From contig CM055318.2 in NCBI GenBank assembly GCA_029255685.2, forward strand, positions 749,001 to 813,000: a DNA stretch of 64,000 bases. The letters are read 5' to 3'. Of this stretch, positions 1-11,117 are shown piece by piece (position 1 is the first letter of the stretch; each line of letters begins with the position of its first letter). A program made the translations under genes and the position numbers. The DNA comes from Silene conica (taxonomy: Eukaryota; Streptophyta; Magnoliopsida; Caryophyllales; Caryophyllaceae). The notes under the pieces were generated by a model that saw only the letters and a list, made by a program, of their open reading frames with translations, was not told the origin of the DNA and searched no databases.

Positions 1-171
1 GGCTGGGCACAACCCCTCCTTACTCCATGTAGGCTGTCGCAAGTCTTAGTGTCCGAACAAGTAAACTTCATTGAGAGCGTGTACACTGTATATAGGTCAG
101 GCAAATCTCGAGTATTAGGCAGGACCAATTTGCCTGAAATAGTTTCCCTATTGCAGTTTGCGGGGTTTTGA
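1..171 (+). CDS. 3' end of an unidentified gene (partial, last exon)
   Basis: Frame 1 is open from the window edge to a TGA at 169-171, giving 56 residues with no internal Met. It ends ...LPEIVSLLQFAGF. The composition is protein-like (SEQVNFIESVYTVYRSGK), unlike the AT-rich stop-dense DNA that follows. I do not recognise the family. An inverted, diverged copy of about 162-252 (the stop codon and start of the 3' UTR) lies at 6565-6657, which shows this 3' end was duplicated. The rest of the gene is outside the window. Confidence 0.55.
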   Translation, partial: GWAQPLLTPCRLSQVLVSEQVNFIESVYTVYRSGKSRVLGRTNLPEIVSLLQFAGF

Positions 172-1568
172 TGTAGAAAGCACAAATACATTTGAAGATC
201 TGAATTGTGTTCAATCACAAACCGATGAAGATAGGTCAAAATATGAAAGTTGCGATTCCTTCTACCGCTTCTTACAACTCTTGTTTGTCATTAGTTTCAT
301 TAGAATAAGTGGCATTCTGTTTACAAAAATTGGGGATTTCTGGGTTCTATATTCTGTAATACTCCGTATGGCTGCAAGATTACGAATTCAGTTTTGAAAG
401 ATAGTAGATACGGAGTATTAGAGAAGCAGCGTCTAAATTCTGTGATGAAAATGAATGAAAAGCATGAAGGCCACACTTTTTGTTAATTATTATAATGGGC
501 CGGGTCGGATTGGGGTGGGTCGAGATCCACGGCTGAATTATTCCACGCGAACGTTAAACAACGAAGTTACTTTTTCACATATTAGAGAAAATTACCAGAA
601 AAAAGTCACTGTCTTCCTCTCCTTAACATACAGTAACTTAACAAGATTAAGCCACACAAGTCACAACAATTCTTCCCACTCTAGTATGAATATCAATAAA
701 CCTAAATTTATCAAATTAAAAAGGTGATATAAAACTTACAAACAACAAGATTAAGCCATGAGGCAGACACTCAGACAGGGAAATAATCAAGATAGTATAA
801 TTAATTAATTAATTAATTAATTAATTTATTAACAAATATTTACAACACACATTACAATTAATTTCCCTTCCTATGTACAACTAGTTTTATAACCCCGTGA
901 ATTTCACGGAATATTTTGTTTTATTGTGATGTTTTTAGTAATTTGGACTTTTTAAAATATCAAATCACATAGCAAGATTACCTCATGAATAATTCATATA
1001 GATCGTATACTAAAAATATCGATAAATTAAATAGGCCGCAAGTAGGTGCAGAGTGCTATTTTTCAAAGGTTAAATGATGAAAAAAAAATTAAACAAATAC
1101 CAAAACAAAAAATACAGTTGGAAAAAAAAACATTACTCATTCATGTTAATATCGTCAATCATACAATTAGTCTTCAATATCTTATACATATAGCTAAAAA
1201 TGTTATTTATCAGTTTAAACCAAACCCGACATAACCCACAAACTATAATTCAATCCAACACGAACCATTCATAAAAACATAAAGGTGCTTATATTTGATG
1301 AATCCCGAGTTCAATACATCTTATTTATCAGAAGAACGTCCACAGTCCACCTACTTCAGCTCAGTCTAAGCTCGGCCAAGAAGAACGTCCACCAACTTCA
1401 GCTCGGTCTAAATTCGACCCGATTTGATGGAGCTCAAGTTTCACTTAAAATTTGGCAAACATCAAGGACCATACAAAGATTATTGTCAATCCAACAACAA
1501 ATACTCCCATATAAGAACACATTGCAATCGTAACCGCCATTGATACAACTTCGAGTAGCTTCATAAAA
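172..1568. other. Intergenic region and 5' flank of the Get3d gene
   Basis: Apart from 172-252, which is duplicated at 6.6 kb, I see no gene. It holds a (TTAA)n run at about 798-826. A Helitron-like 3' terminus in reverse orientation is present: CTAG at 881-884 followed by a CCGTGAATTTCACGG hairpin near 896-910. An imperfect 45-50-bp tandem duplication lies at about 1330-1420 (two copies of AGAAGAACGTCCAC followed by CTTCAGCTC). Short open frames here look random. Confidence 0.5.
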
Positions 1569-4500
1569 ATGGCGGCTTCTCTTACTTCCTCTATGCACTC
1601 CCTTGCATTTAATCCATCATTAAATTTCACTAAACAAATTAGTGGAAGAAGAATAAGAAGAACAAGGGTAAAATCTCGAAATTTGATCATTGCAGCTTCA
1701 TCCAGTACCCAAGATTCCTCTGAAAAATCGTCAAAGTTGGTAACTTTTTTGGGTAAAGGTGGTTCTGGTAAAACCACTGCTGCTGTCTTTGCTGCCCAGG
1801 TTAGCCCATTTTCCGATACGCTCCCTCCGTTTCATTCATTTGCTTACCTTTGATTAAAATACCATGACAATGAATAAAAAAGTAAACAAATGATCAGATA
1901 AATGGAGTATTAGATATACAGAACTATTGTTAGTTATTGCCAATGAATAGTTTGGTATTGAATCATGTTAGATAGATATTGTGTGGTTATAAATATGGGA
2001 AATTGGTGATTTTGGTTATTTGTCATATCCAAGGATTGATAATCAGTGTGATTGATATTGCTTAAGTTGGTGTAATCACAATTGCAATGTGATGCGGTCT
2101 GCGGATGTCAACTAGCTTAATTGATAAAACCGTTTGAAACCCGTTAACATCACAAGTGCCCTTATGGCATCCCTTTAACATCAAAAGAAAAAAATTAAAC
2201 AGTCGCAGTCGTGAGGGTTCACTCCCATCACCCCTGTAATTCCGCCCCTGGTTGCAGCGTAACAGATATCATATAGAGGAGATAATGCTGAAAATATGAA
2301 AGTAGGAGTGCTATGTCAACTAGCTTAATTGATAAAATCGTTGTGCGATACTCCTGACATGTATTTGAAACCCGTCAACATCACAAGTGCCCTTATGGGC
2401 TATAACGTTTGGAGTGTAACGGGGGTATCATATAGAGGAGAGGAGATAATGGTGAAACTATGAAAGTAGGGGTGCTATGTATAGAGACTAGAGAGTGTAT
2501 CAATGATCCCTGTGTGGGACTGTGGATTTGCATTGAGTCATCGAGTAACGACAATAAGTAGATTAGCTTTGGTTGCGTGTGAATTGTGATGAGTATTACG
2601 ATCTGATACAGGTTACGTATTCTAGGGGGATTTGGAGGGAAATGGAGGGGAGTGAATTCCTGTTGTTCCGTCTTTTTTTGCTCCTAGGCAAACTGTTTTC
2701 GCTCCAACCAAGGAAAGATTTGGAGGGAAAGCTCTCTTCCTCCATTCCCCCTTCCGCTTGCCTCCCCTCCTCCATTTTTTTGTATCCAAGTACGGCCTTA
2801 ATGTTTTAATCGATATGACAACTGAAAGTGGCATTATCCACATGCAAAGATGTTTGGAAAGGTTGATCCGTTTCCTGAGAGTATGAAATAAGTGTTGTTT
2901 TGGACTTCAATTTTTCTTGGTGCAATTCCCGGTTCATGTGTCATTATGGGTCGTTTGGAACAGTGCGACCCCGCTTATCCTGCCATTTGGGGGAGGTCTC
3001 GAGGCATTGGGGTAATGTTGCTGTATTACTTGGTGTTGCGTTTCACGGCAGTCTGATTAATTTGTTTCTTTCGATATTTTCATTGCTGTTTACTATTTAG
3101 GGATGAAGTTCTTTGACATAGTCTTCGACCTGTTATTGACGTCTTTTTCTCTTTTTGTTTTCCTATTATACACAGCATTATTCAAAAGCAGGGCTTAGCA
3201 CATGCTTGGTTACACATTCCCAGGATTTCGCAGCTGAGTACCTTCTAAACTGTAAAATTGGAAAAGATCCTGTTGTATGTAGCGACAACCTCTCGGCTGT
3301 TAGGTTGGAAACATCTAAAGTGTGTTTATTTCTTACTTTTATATGGCTTTCTTCTAACTGAAAGGTGTACTGTCACCACCGCCTCAATCTGATTTAGTTA
3401 CGATGATTGCAGATGCTTGTTGAGCCTCTTAAGCAACTAAAGAAAGCAGATGCGCGTGTAAATATCACCCAAAGGGCACTTGAAGGGGTGGGTATGTAAC
3501 AATATTAGTTTAATCTGTTATTGATATACTGTCAAAGAAATGAAAACAATGAAAACAACACCGAATCGCTACGCTTTCCTTTTAGAACAATTCGTCCGGT
3601 ATATCAATGCCTAGGATGTTCCGAATTTTCTACAGAGATAAGACGATGTTCCTCGGTTTTTGGCAAGAAAACAGAGATGTTTCAAAGATTTTATGTGTAA
3701 TTCGTTTTTCTGTTCAAGAAGATTGATTATCAGTAATTTCTCTTAAGAAAAACTGATCCATTATCTAACATATATATATAGACAAATGAAGGGAAAAGGG
3801 AAGGGATTGAATAGAATTCTGAAGAGTTACAACTTTTCAAAATAAACTGCCAAAATTTGTTTTATTCTGAACTAGCTTTATTATTTATACCGCGAACTTT
3901 TAAACAATAGACTAGTGTACACTCCGTACTTCCCGAACTAGCTTTATTATTTATAAGTTTGCCCGTCTTTGAACCAAACCCAAAATACGGAAAATGAACC
4001 GGTAATTACACTCACTTGTGCGAACATTCATGTTTCTATTTTCTCTTTTGTTAATCTCGTGTCTTTAGATTGTCGGAGAGGAGCTTGGGGTGCTTCCTGG
4101 AATGGATTCTATTTTTTCTGCTTTTGCTATTGAGAAGTTTGTCGGATTTCTGGGAATTAAAGCTTTTGAAAGCCAATATAAGAATAAGTTTGATGTAATT
4201 GTATACGATGGCGTTAGCACTGAGGAGACTTTGCGAATGATGAGTGCTGCAAACAGTTCGAGGTGATTAGATTTGTTGACCTCCATGCACTTCACTCCTT
4301 TAAAGAGAGGTCGAAGTTCAGTATTTTTTTCGCTTATTCTTGTCTTATTGCAGGTTGTACATTAAGCATCTACGGAGCGTAGCTGAAAACACTGATATCG
4401 GAAGATTAATTGGTCCCTCCTTGTTAAGTTTGGTAGATGAGGCAGTAAGTGAAAGTGGTAGCAGCTCTAGTTTTAATGTCCGGCTCAGTACCGAAATATG

Positions 4501-6390
4501 GGAATCTCTTGAGAAAATTCTTGAGGTAATCGAAGATAAATCCAACCCTAATCTTCGTTTAGCGTAATTCATTGATTTCACTTCAGAGTAACCCAATGTT
4601 GAAAATGATTTAATAAGAGTGTATGTTCCGTAGAACATTCTCAGATAATTCACTGTTATAACTGATAGATGAACCATCTCAACCAAAACCCTAAGGTTAT
4701 GGTTGAGGCCCAACTATTATTAATATTCCTAATACGCTCCCTCACTCAAATGCCCGTTGGGCTTGAAGAGTGGTTAGTTTGCACAGGCTCCCCATACCGT
4801 GTGCTGGTTTCACTTCGTGGTTTTTGAGGTTGCCATGATTCGAACCCGTGACCTTCGGTGACACTGGCTCTGAAGTGGGTGTCTTAACGAATTACATAAA
4901 CAAAAAAAAAAACAGCGGAAGTAATAGATATTCTAATACAACGATAACTTTTGCTTGCGCAAGAATGTCGTGGAGGTTTCTTCATTTATTCCTTTGGTGC
5001 TCTGTCTTCAGAAAGGAGCTTCTGCCTTCGCAAATCCACAAAAGTTTGGTTGCTACATCGTCACAGATCCATGCAATCCCGTCTCAGTGAGTACTGCAAT
5101 GCGTTATTGGGGCTGTACAATCCAAGCCGGTGCAAATGTTTCAGGTGTATTAGCCATATCCTCTCAACAGCCTTCTTTGGAATTGATGCAAGACGTCAAA
5201 AGAAGTTTCTCGCCTCTGTCATTTGCTTTGGTTCCTAATATCCCGTATCAGTCGACCTTGGATTGGGATAAGATTATTTCGAATACTCAAAGTAAGGATG
5301 CAATAAGTCTTCTTCCTTTACCTAAGGAAAAGCCAAAGAACGTTATGTCTTCAGTCAAGTTTGATCCCTCAAAAAGATGCATCATCTTGTTCATGCCCGG
5401 TTTTGACAAGTCAGAGATCAAGCTCTATCAGGTACGCTGCAAGTTACATTCGCCATTCTCTAGTTCAAGATGATTTGTCGTGTTTTCTTTCCGTTCTCTG
5501 TCTGGCAACTCTTAACTATGAGACGGTGATCTATGAACTTTTGAATAACTGTGACTCTCGATTCATTTGAGATCCAAACCCGGGTACACGTGATTTTAAA
5601 GCAAGCATAAATATTTTTCAGACAAAGACGGTATGACGTAGAGCTGGCAAATAATGACACGACACAAAAACACAACCCGAAACCGACACGAAATTAGTGG
5701 GTTTGGGTTGAGGCTTAATGACCCATTTATGTAAGTGGGTCGACACGAACACGACACAATATTTAATTGGGTCGGGTTTGGGTTGAGCTCTTTAAACACG
5801 AACCCGACACGAAGGACCTGTTTACTAAATTAATCCTAATTTTTTTATCCTCCATCACATAAATATACTTAAACTTTCCAAATATGGACATGACACGAAA
5901 ACACGACACGAACCCAACACGAAATTAACGGGTTAGGGTTGAGGCTTGCTGACCCATTTATCTAAGTGGGTCGACACGAACATGACACGAAATTTAATTG
6001 GGCCGGGTTTGGGTTGGAGGTTTTGTGATCCGTTTATATGTGACACGAACACGAACCTGACACGACCCGATCTGATTGCCAGGTCTAGCACTACTACTAT
6101 GACACTAGCACAAGCAATTGCACAATGTTCATATGAGAACTCGGCAGTAGGTTTGATTCCTCGAGTTGATGCATGATGATTGGTGTTCTACATAAGTCGC
6201 TTTCTTTGCATTGATGACGAGTGTTTGACGGACAAAAAATCTGATTTGTTATATGCAGTACCGAGGTGGGAGTGAGCTGGTGGTGGAAGCTGGAGACCAG
6301 AGAAGGGTAATAAGGTTGCCTCGTGAAATACAGGGCAAAGTCGGAAGTGCAAAGTTTAGTGACAGGAGTCTTGTAATTACATTGAAGTAA
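1569..6390 (+). CDS. GET3D: Get3d-type chloroplast ArsA/GET3 family ATPase
   Basis: Seven exons: 1569-1799, 3176-3319, 3413-3487, 4069-4262, 4354-4525, 5012-5431 and 6259-6390. Every intron is GT-AG and the phases join to a 455-aa protein. Residues 1-55 are Ser/Arg-rich and look like a plastid transit peptide. The P-loop GKGGSGKT is at 62-69, followed by a SIMIBI-type ATPase region ([11 protein letters not shown]). The last roughly 80 residues ([19 protein letters not shown] in exon 6, then exon 7) form an alpha-crystallin-like beta-sandwich tail, the hallmark of the Get3d branch (Arabidopsis At1g26090). The family is thought to handle hydrophobic clients in plastids; its exact role is unsettled. 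Introns carry several repeats (listed separately). No lesion is seen in the coding sequence. Confidence 0.93.
2104..2490. repeat. Tandem duplication inside Get3d intron 1
   Basis: Two adjacent units of about 200 bp share TGTCAACTAGCTTAATTGAT (about 2105 and 2313), CACAAGTGCCCTTATGG, and ATCATATAGAGGAG with GAAAGTAGG toward their ends. A related motif (AACTAGCTTAGTTATCAAAATC) appears near 8965, so the unit derives from a dispersed repeat. Confidence 0.6.
4665..4885 (-). repeat. Dispersed repeat with tRNA-like B box (SINE/TRIM-like), copy 1
   Basis: It lies in Get3d intron 5. Read on the minus strand it begins CAGAGCC and contains GGTTCGAATC, typical of a tRNA-derived B box or a primer-binding region. 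It runs to GAGATGGTTCATCTATCA. A second copy sits at about 48700-48926 in an intron of the ubiquitin-like gene, in the same orientation relative to the window. I cannot decide between a SINE and a fragment of a terminal-repeat retrotransposon in miniature. Confidence 0.6.
5639..6087. mobile_element. hAT-type MITE in Get3d intron 6
   Basis: The ends are TAGAGCTGGCAA and the inverted complement TTGCCAGGTCTA. The interior is two related blocks rich in GACACGAACC / GGGTTTGGGTTG. The same terminal signature is found at 41333-41856, where 8-bp target duplications are clear. No target duplication is recognisable here, so this copy is older or was altered. Confidence 0.65.
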
Positions 6391-6564
6391 CGATGTTAGG
6401 AAGGTATTATTTACAGCCGGAGGATATAAAGCCATCGACATTTGACAGACTAAAGAGCTGAATTGCTGTTCAGGGACACTGCACGACGGTCGACGACTGT
6501 ACTGAACTGCTGTAAAATAAATGCAAAATTTAATTATTCATTGCATTTTTTTTTGTAATCAGAA

Positions 6565-7430
6565 TGCCCACTTATATATTTTGATCTATCTTCAACGGTT
6601 TGTGATTGAACACAACTCAGATCTTCAAACGCATTTGTGCTTTCTACATCAAAACCGTCCACCTAGGTATCACGGACACTTCTCCTAATGAGCCGTACCG
6701 TGTCTGACACGACACTCCACGGACACACGCTGAAACGTGTCCGACACCTAAACAACCGTGTCTAACTTTCTACATTTATTTGGGTACGTGTCCGATGCGT
6801 GTCCATGGTATTTGAGCCGTGTCCGTCGCGTGTCCACGATATTTGGTTATCATTTGCGGTGAATGATGTTCTTGAGATGAGAAATGCGTTATCGAAAGAG
6901 ATTAATTAGAATATTGATTCGGATGAGGAATGAAAATAAATTTATTATCAAGGCAAATTTTATATTTACTTATTTAAAATTAATATCAAATACTTTTACA
7001 AAAATAAAATCAAAAATTTATAACTATAAAATGTATATTTTATTAAATTTAAATGTCGTTTCCCGTGTCCTAAATTTCATGGCATGCCGTGTTCCGTGTC
7101 CGTGTCCATTTTGGTGCTACCTAACCGTCCACTTGACAATTCATTACTGGCCTTGGTGCAGCACAATATTCGCTGGTGCAAGGCAATGTTCCGTACGAAA
7201 CGTAACATCTATATTCACCCAACAAAACCCGAATTGATAGCCTCTCCATGACGGGCTTTATCTCCGAACAAAAAACATTCATTCTACCGTCACTTAATCT
7301 AGATCGAGTTTCTGGTAAATGAAGTTTAATGACGTTAATTCCATCCAAATACAAACGATCATCGGTAAAGGGTTCGGACTTTGACAACATCTCCTACTAA
7401 ATCAAGCAAATTCAAAATGCAAATTTTTTG
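6565..7430. pseudogene. Mosaic of three gene fragments split by a MITE
   Basis: After removing the MITE at 6662-7123, three blocks are joined. Block 1, 6565-6657, is the inverse complement of 162-252, the 3' end of the gene at the left edge. Block 2, about 7124-7175, matches the start of the B-box gene (42300-42350), including the minus-strand EYCAAPRPV coding stretch. Block 3, about 7183-7430, matches 45105-45360 in KCR intron 1 and keeps an open minus-strand frame (LYLDGINVIKLHLPE). None of it has an intact gene structure. Such joins are typical of transposon-mediated capture or repair with filler DNA. Confidence 0.7.
6662..7123. mobile_element. hAT-type MITE (CTAGGTA.CAC family)
   Basis: It is flanked by a perfect 8-bp direct repeat, ACCGTCCA, at 6654-6661 and 7124-7131. 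The termini CCTAGGTATCAC / GGTGCTACCTA are inverted repeats. The interior carries many CGTGTCCG/CGGACACG motifs. Relatives with the same ends lie at 42648-42964 and 55499-55826. An 8-bp target duplication suggests hAT mobilisation. Confidence 0.8.
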
Positions 7431-10429
7431 AAATAGAAGTACCAAGATATATAAAAGGCCTGATCAGAAATTATCTATTACTCAAGTTTAACACGGATAT
7501 GTTCATCGAGTGTGTTTCTTTGGTGCGTTTTATCCCACGGCCCATTAACTTTCACGTCAACGATCCTTTTGTTTTATTTCTCCCCCAATCGGGGCATACC
7601 ACGTGTCAAGGGAAAACGCGTGTAGCAACAATTTTTTCTTAAAATAATTAGTTACACCACATCATTTTACATTTGATATAAGAAGTCAAAGAGGTTTGAT
7701 TCATCGAAACCCCATCTTGTATTCTTGTTCAAAGAATGACAGTTCATATATGATTGACCAAAGCATAATTTTGTTACCACAAGTATAATAGAGTATAAAA
7801 TTAAAATGAGTAATAAGAAAGATATACCACATTTGAATTTTTTTTGCGTTAATTAAGAATATTTTCTAATGATAAGGCGATTAATAAAACAATTTCCACC
7901 GAGATATTGAAGACAACTTTATGAGTAAACCCCTCCCAAACTTGTTTTTTTTTTCACTCGCAAGAGTTAGAAATCGAACTCCGAACCAGTTGTTTAAGGG
8001 ATAAAAACCCTTATTACCACCCACACCAATCAACTTTGGTACCAGATTTGATTTCGTGAATGTGTTATTGCTAATACTAGTAATAGATTATAATCTCAAG
8101 TAATTATCTCAACCAAAAATTTAGGGGCTGTTTGCCTGTTTGGTAAACAACATATTGAAAGAAATGAATAGATTTCGGCATAATGAGTAGGTTGACCAAT
8201 CAATCTACTATTTTCACGTGTCTTGTAAACAACATATTCTTATAGCATATTGGTCGGAAACTACTATTTTTTTTTGAAATCGGAAACTACTATTTTTGAA
8301 TATGCTGCTAATAACAGCATATTGTATTAACATATTCAATTTATGCATGAAACCGTTCTAATTATCCTGTAATTTGCTATTACCAAACACCCTTTTTAAA
8401 TCTGCTAATTTAATCTAATAGTCAAACTTGCTATTAAAACCTACTAACCACATCATGCTAACGTATCTGCTATTTATGAATCTGCTTATACCGTTTGCCA
8501 AACAGGACCAGAAGTTAATAATTGGAGTCCCATAAGCAAGATTGATTTTATACCGTATACTCTAACATAACCCGTGACCTTTTGATTACACTGACTCTAA
8601 TATAGTAATAGATGAATCATTTCTACCAAAATCTTAATATAATAATTAGAACTCCTAAAATCGATTTTATACTCTAATATATACTCCATCGTTGCTAATT
8701 TAGAATTTAGAATTTAATAACAAACACATACTCCACGCTTCAATAACTAACCATCATTATTTTGGACCAACCTTATACTTAATATCTCTTGGTTGAGAAA
8801 AATGATCTGGCTAAACAACTTACATACTAATATACTATCATCATTTTTTGTTGACATAAAAATCAAATGTCAATGTAGCCTGATTTTATGCAGATTTGTA
8901 CAGCTTAATTCTGTGATTGTATCTCTGCTTAGATAAAGGATAATACGGGTTTTTTACGGATGTTAACTAGCTTAGTTATCAAAATCATAAAATGAGGTGC
9001 TCATAACCCGAATTCATATCTCGTCAGCATCAGAATCGCACATATAAAAACCCTATCGTGTCTCATAAAAAAAAAAACCTGCATCGATTTTTCTAACGTG
9101 TCAATTAATATAGCATCTGTACTTTGTAACCGTAAAATGTCGAAACATGTGGGGTCTTAACTCCTAAAACATCATTCCGTTTCATGTCCATACGTGGCCG
9201 TCCTTAATCGTGCATTGAAAGACGGAACCCTAGGATAAAAACAAAACCCTAGGATAAAAACAAAACCCTAAATTTGCTGTTTTGGTGCTATAGACGCGTT
9301 AAGTTATTAAAAATATCAGCAAAAAGAAGACAAAGGGTTAATTATGGAAATGTAGATCCAGCTTGCTAGTTGCTAACTAAAGAAATATACATAACATTCT
9401 TAACCAATATAACTCGTAAAAAAACAAAAAAATCAAACTGAATTAAGTAGTATTCTTTGATTAATTTATATCAATTAGTTAATTATATATGCACACCGTC
9501 TAAATGTCTAATCTGTACGCAGATTTTCCGCTACAAAACAATCAATTTGTAATCATCATGATTGTCCGTTTATTATTGGACATTCTCGAAATGAAATAAT
9601 TCCGTTAAAAGGACGACTTTGATGCTAACAGGATGCGCTAAGTAAATAAGTTGACGTGTGCTTCTTAAGATAAAATATACTTCGTGTAGTCGTAATTCGT
9701 GAATTTACATCGACATAAACGACTTATTATGAAACCGTTTCATATAGTATGGTGTTATATTATATTATTAAGATCAAAATGTCCCCCTAGCTAGTGTATG
9801 TCTCGGGCTCAAGAGCGAACCTAAAACTAAATTTTCGAGATACTGAATTTTTTTCATATTGTTTTATACTTATATCAACAAAAATCGATAATTTTAACCA
9901 TTTTCAGAAATTTGGGTAGCAAGTGCAACTATTTACTACTAGCTAAGTTCCCCTTCTCGGTATAAGCATTAAAGGCATTACGACAATAAACGCGTGTTCA
10001 AAATATCTTTCAGTATCGGTAAACTTTAGTACTATCAAACGACAGTATTAGAAAAATCCATTAACCTGTTACCTATCGACTCATCATCTTACAAATCCGT
10101 GGGCGCATAAGTTACACTTCATCGAGTCATACCCTATGAAAACCCGAATACATTTAAATATATTTCCATGAAGAGACATTATTTCTGAACACCTTGACTT
10201 ATAGCTACAAATTAAATGTACAGTTACAAATCTGAACGCAGATTTTCCGCAAGACGATAAAATAATTAATCAGAATTGTTGTTTGTATATTCGACATTCT
10301 CAAGTCAAAGCATGAAATTTATGTACTTGTGACAGCTTACGTTGCATGGTGACAAATTTATTTCACGATGCGCTGTAATAAGATTCCTACATACAACGAC
10401 GTGAACAATTACGCTACTATCAATTATTT
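7431..10429. other. Gene-poor intergenic stretch
   Basis: I find no supportable gene. It is AT-rich with many in-frame stops on both strands. It contains one Tourist-like MITE (8124-8509). A fragment near 8950-9060 is related to the intron-1 repeat of Get3d. Near 9225-9275 an ACCCTAGGATAAAAACAAA unit is repeated, ending in ACCCTAAA. Confidence 0.5.
8124..8509. mobile_element. Tourist-like (PIF/Harbinger) MITE, copy 1
   Basis: It starts GGGGCTGTTTG just after TTA and ends CAAACAGGACC, giving an imperfect terminal inverted repeat. The interior (TAATAACAGCATATT, TAAATCTGCTAATTTAATC) is shared with the inverse copy at about 52713-53035. Target duplication is not clear on the right side. Confidence 0.65.
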
Positions 10430-10966
10430 TTAGACCGGACAAACATGTTGAGTTGTGTCGGGTTTGTGTTCGTGTTACCATTAAATGGGTCATGATCCCC
10501 TAAATCCTAACCCAACCCACTTAGAAAACGGGTTATATGCATCAACCTTAACCTAATCCATTAATTTTTTCAATAAGCCAACCTGACTTGTGTAACTCGT
10601 TTAAGTTTTAACAAATCAATTTCGACTCATTAAACCCATTTAACCCGTTTAACCCATCCAGCCCATATGAATATAATGCATTCAAAATTGAAATTTGCAG
10701 CAAGAGTAGACAATCTTCATGTCTTATTTCAAATTCGAAATAACATAATCCGATTATAGCCCATTTAGATGGATATATCATAACCCATTTAAATTAATGG
10801 GTTATTCATGACGGGTTCGTTTCGCAAGACCCCAACCCTAACCCGACCCATATAAGTTTGAGTCGTGTTCGTGTCAACCCAATTACGTAAACGAACTGAA
10901 ACACCTTAACCCGAACCAACTAATTTCGTGTCGGGTTTTCAGGTCGTGACAATAATTGCCGCCTCT
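10430..10966. mobile_element. hAT-type MITE abutting the peroxidase promoter
   Basis: It is flanked by an 8-bp direct repeat AATTATTT at 10422-10429 and 10967-10974. The right end TTGCCGCCTCT resembles the termini of the 41333-41856 element. The interior is a run of AACCCGACCC/GGGTTCGTTTC motifs. The element ends 14 bp before the TATA box of the peroxidase gene starting at 11118. Confidence 0.75.
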
Positions 10967-10980
10967 AATTATTTCATTCT

Positions 10981-10990
10981 TATATAAATA
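10981..10990 (+). promoter_or_regulatory. TATA box of peroxidase gene 1
   Basis: TATATAAATA lies 128 bp before the ATG at 11118. It is a strong plant TATA match, followed by an A/C-rich leader (ATACACACACTACC) typical of a plant 5' UTR. Confidence 0.6.
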
Positions 10991-11117
10991 CTACGTGACA
11001 AACGTAACAAAACCATCAAACATATACACACACTACCTTAGCTACTACACTACATTCATACATTACAATTTATTACACCATCTGATTTAGTCGAGATTAA
11101 TAACCGTAACTTTTATA

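Noticed and set aside
1445-1777. 110-aa minus-strand frame over Get3d exon 1
   Set aside because: Antisense shadow of the transit-peptide and P-loop exon. No splice or start context.
4850-4885. tRNA gene suggested by GGTTCGAATC on the minus strand (also near 48890)
   Set aside because: No cloverleaf with an acceptor stem can be built. The motif is part of a dispersed repeat.
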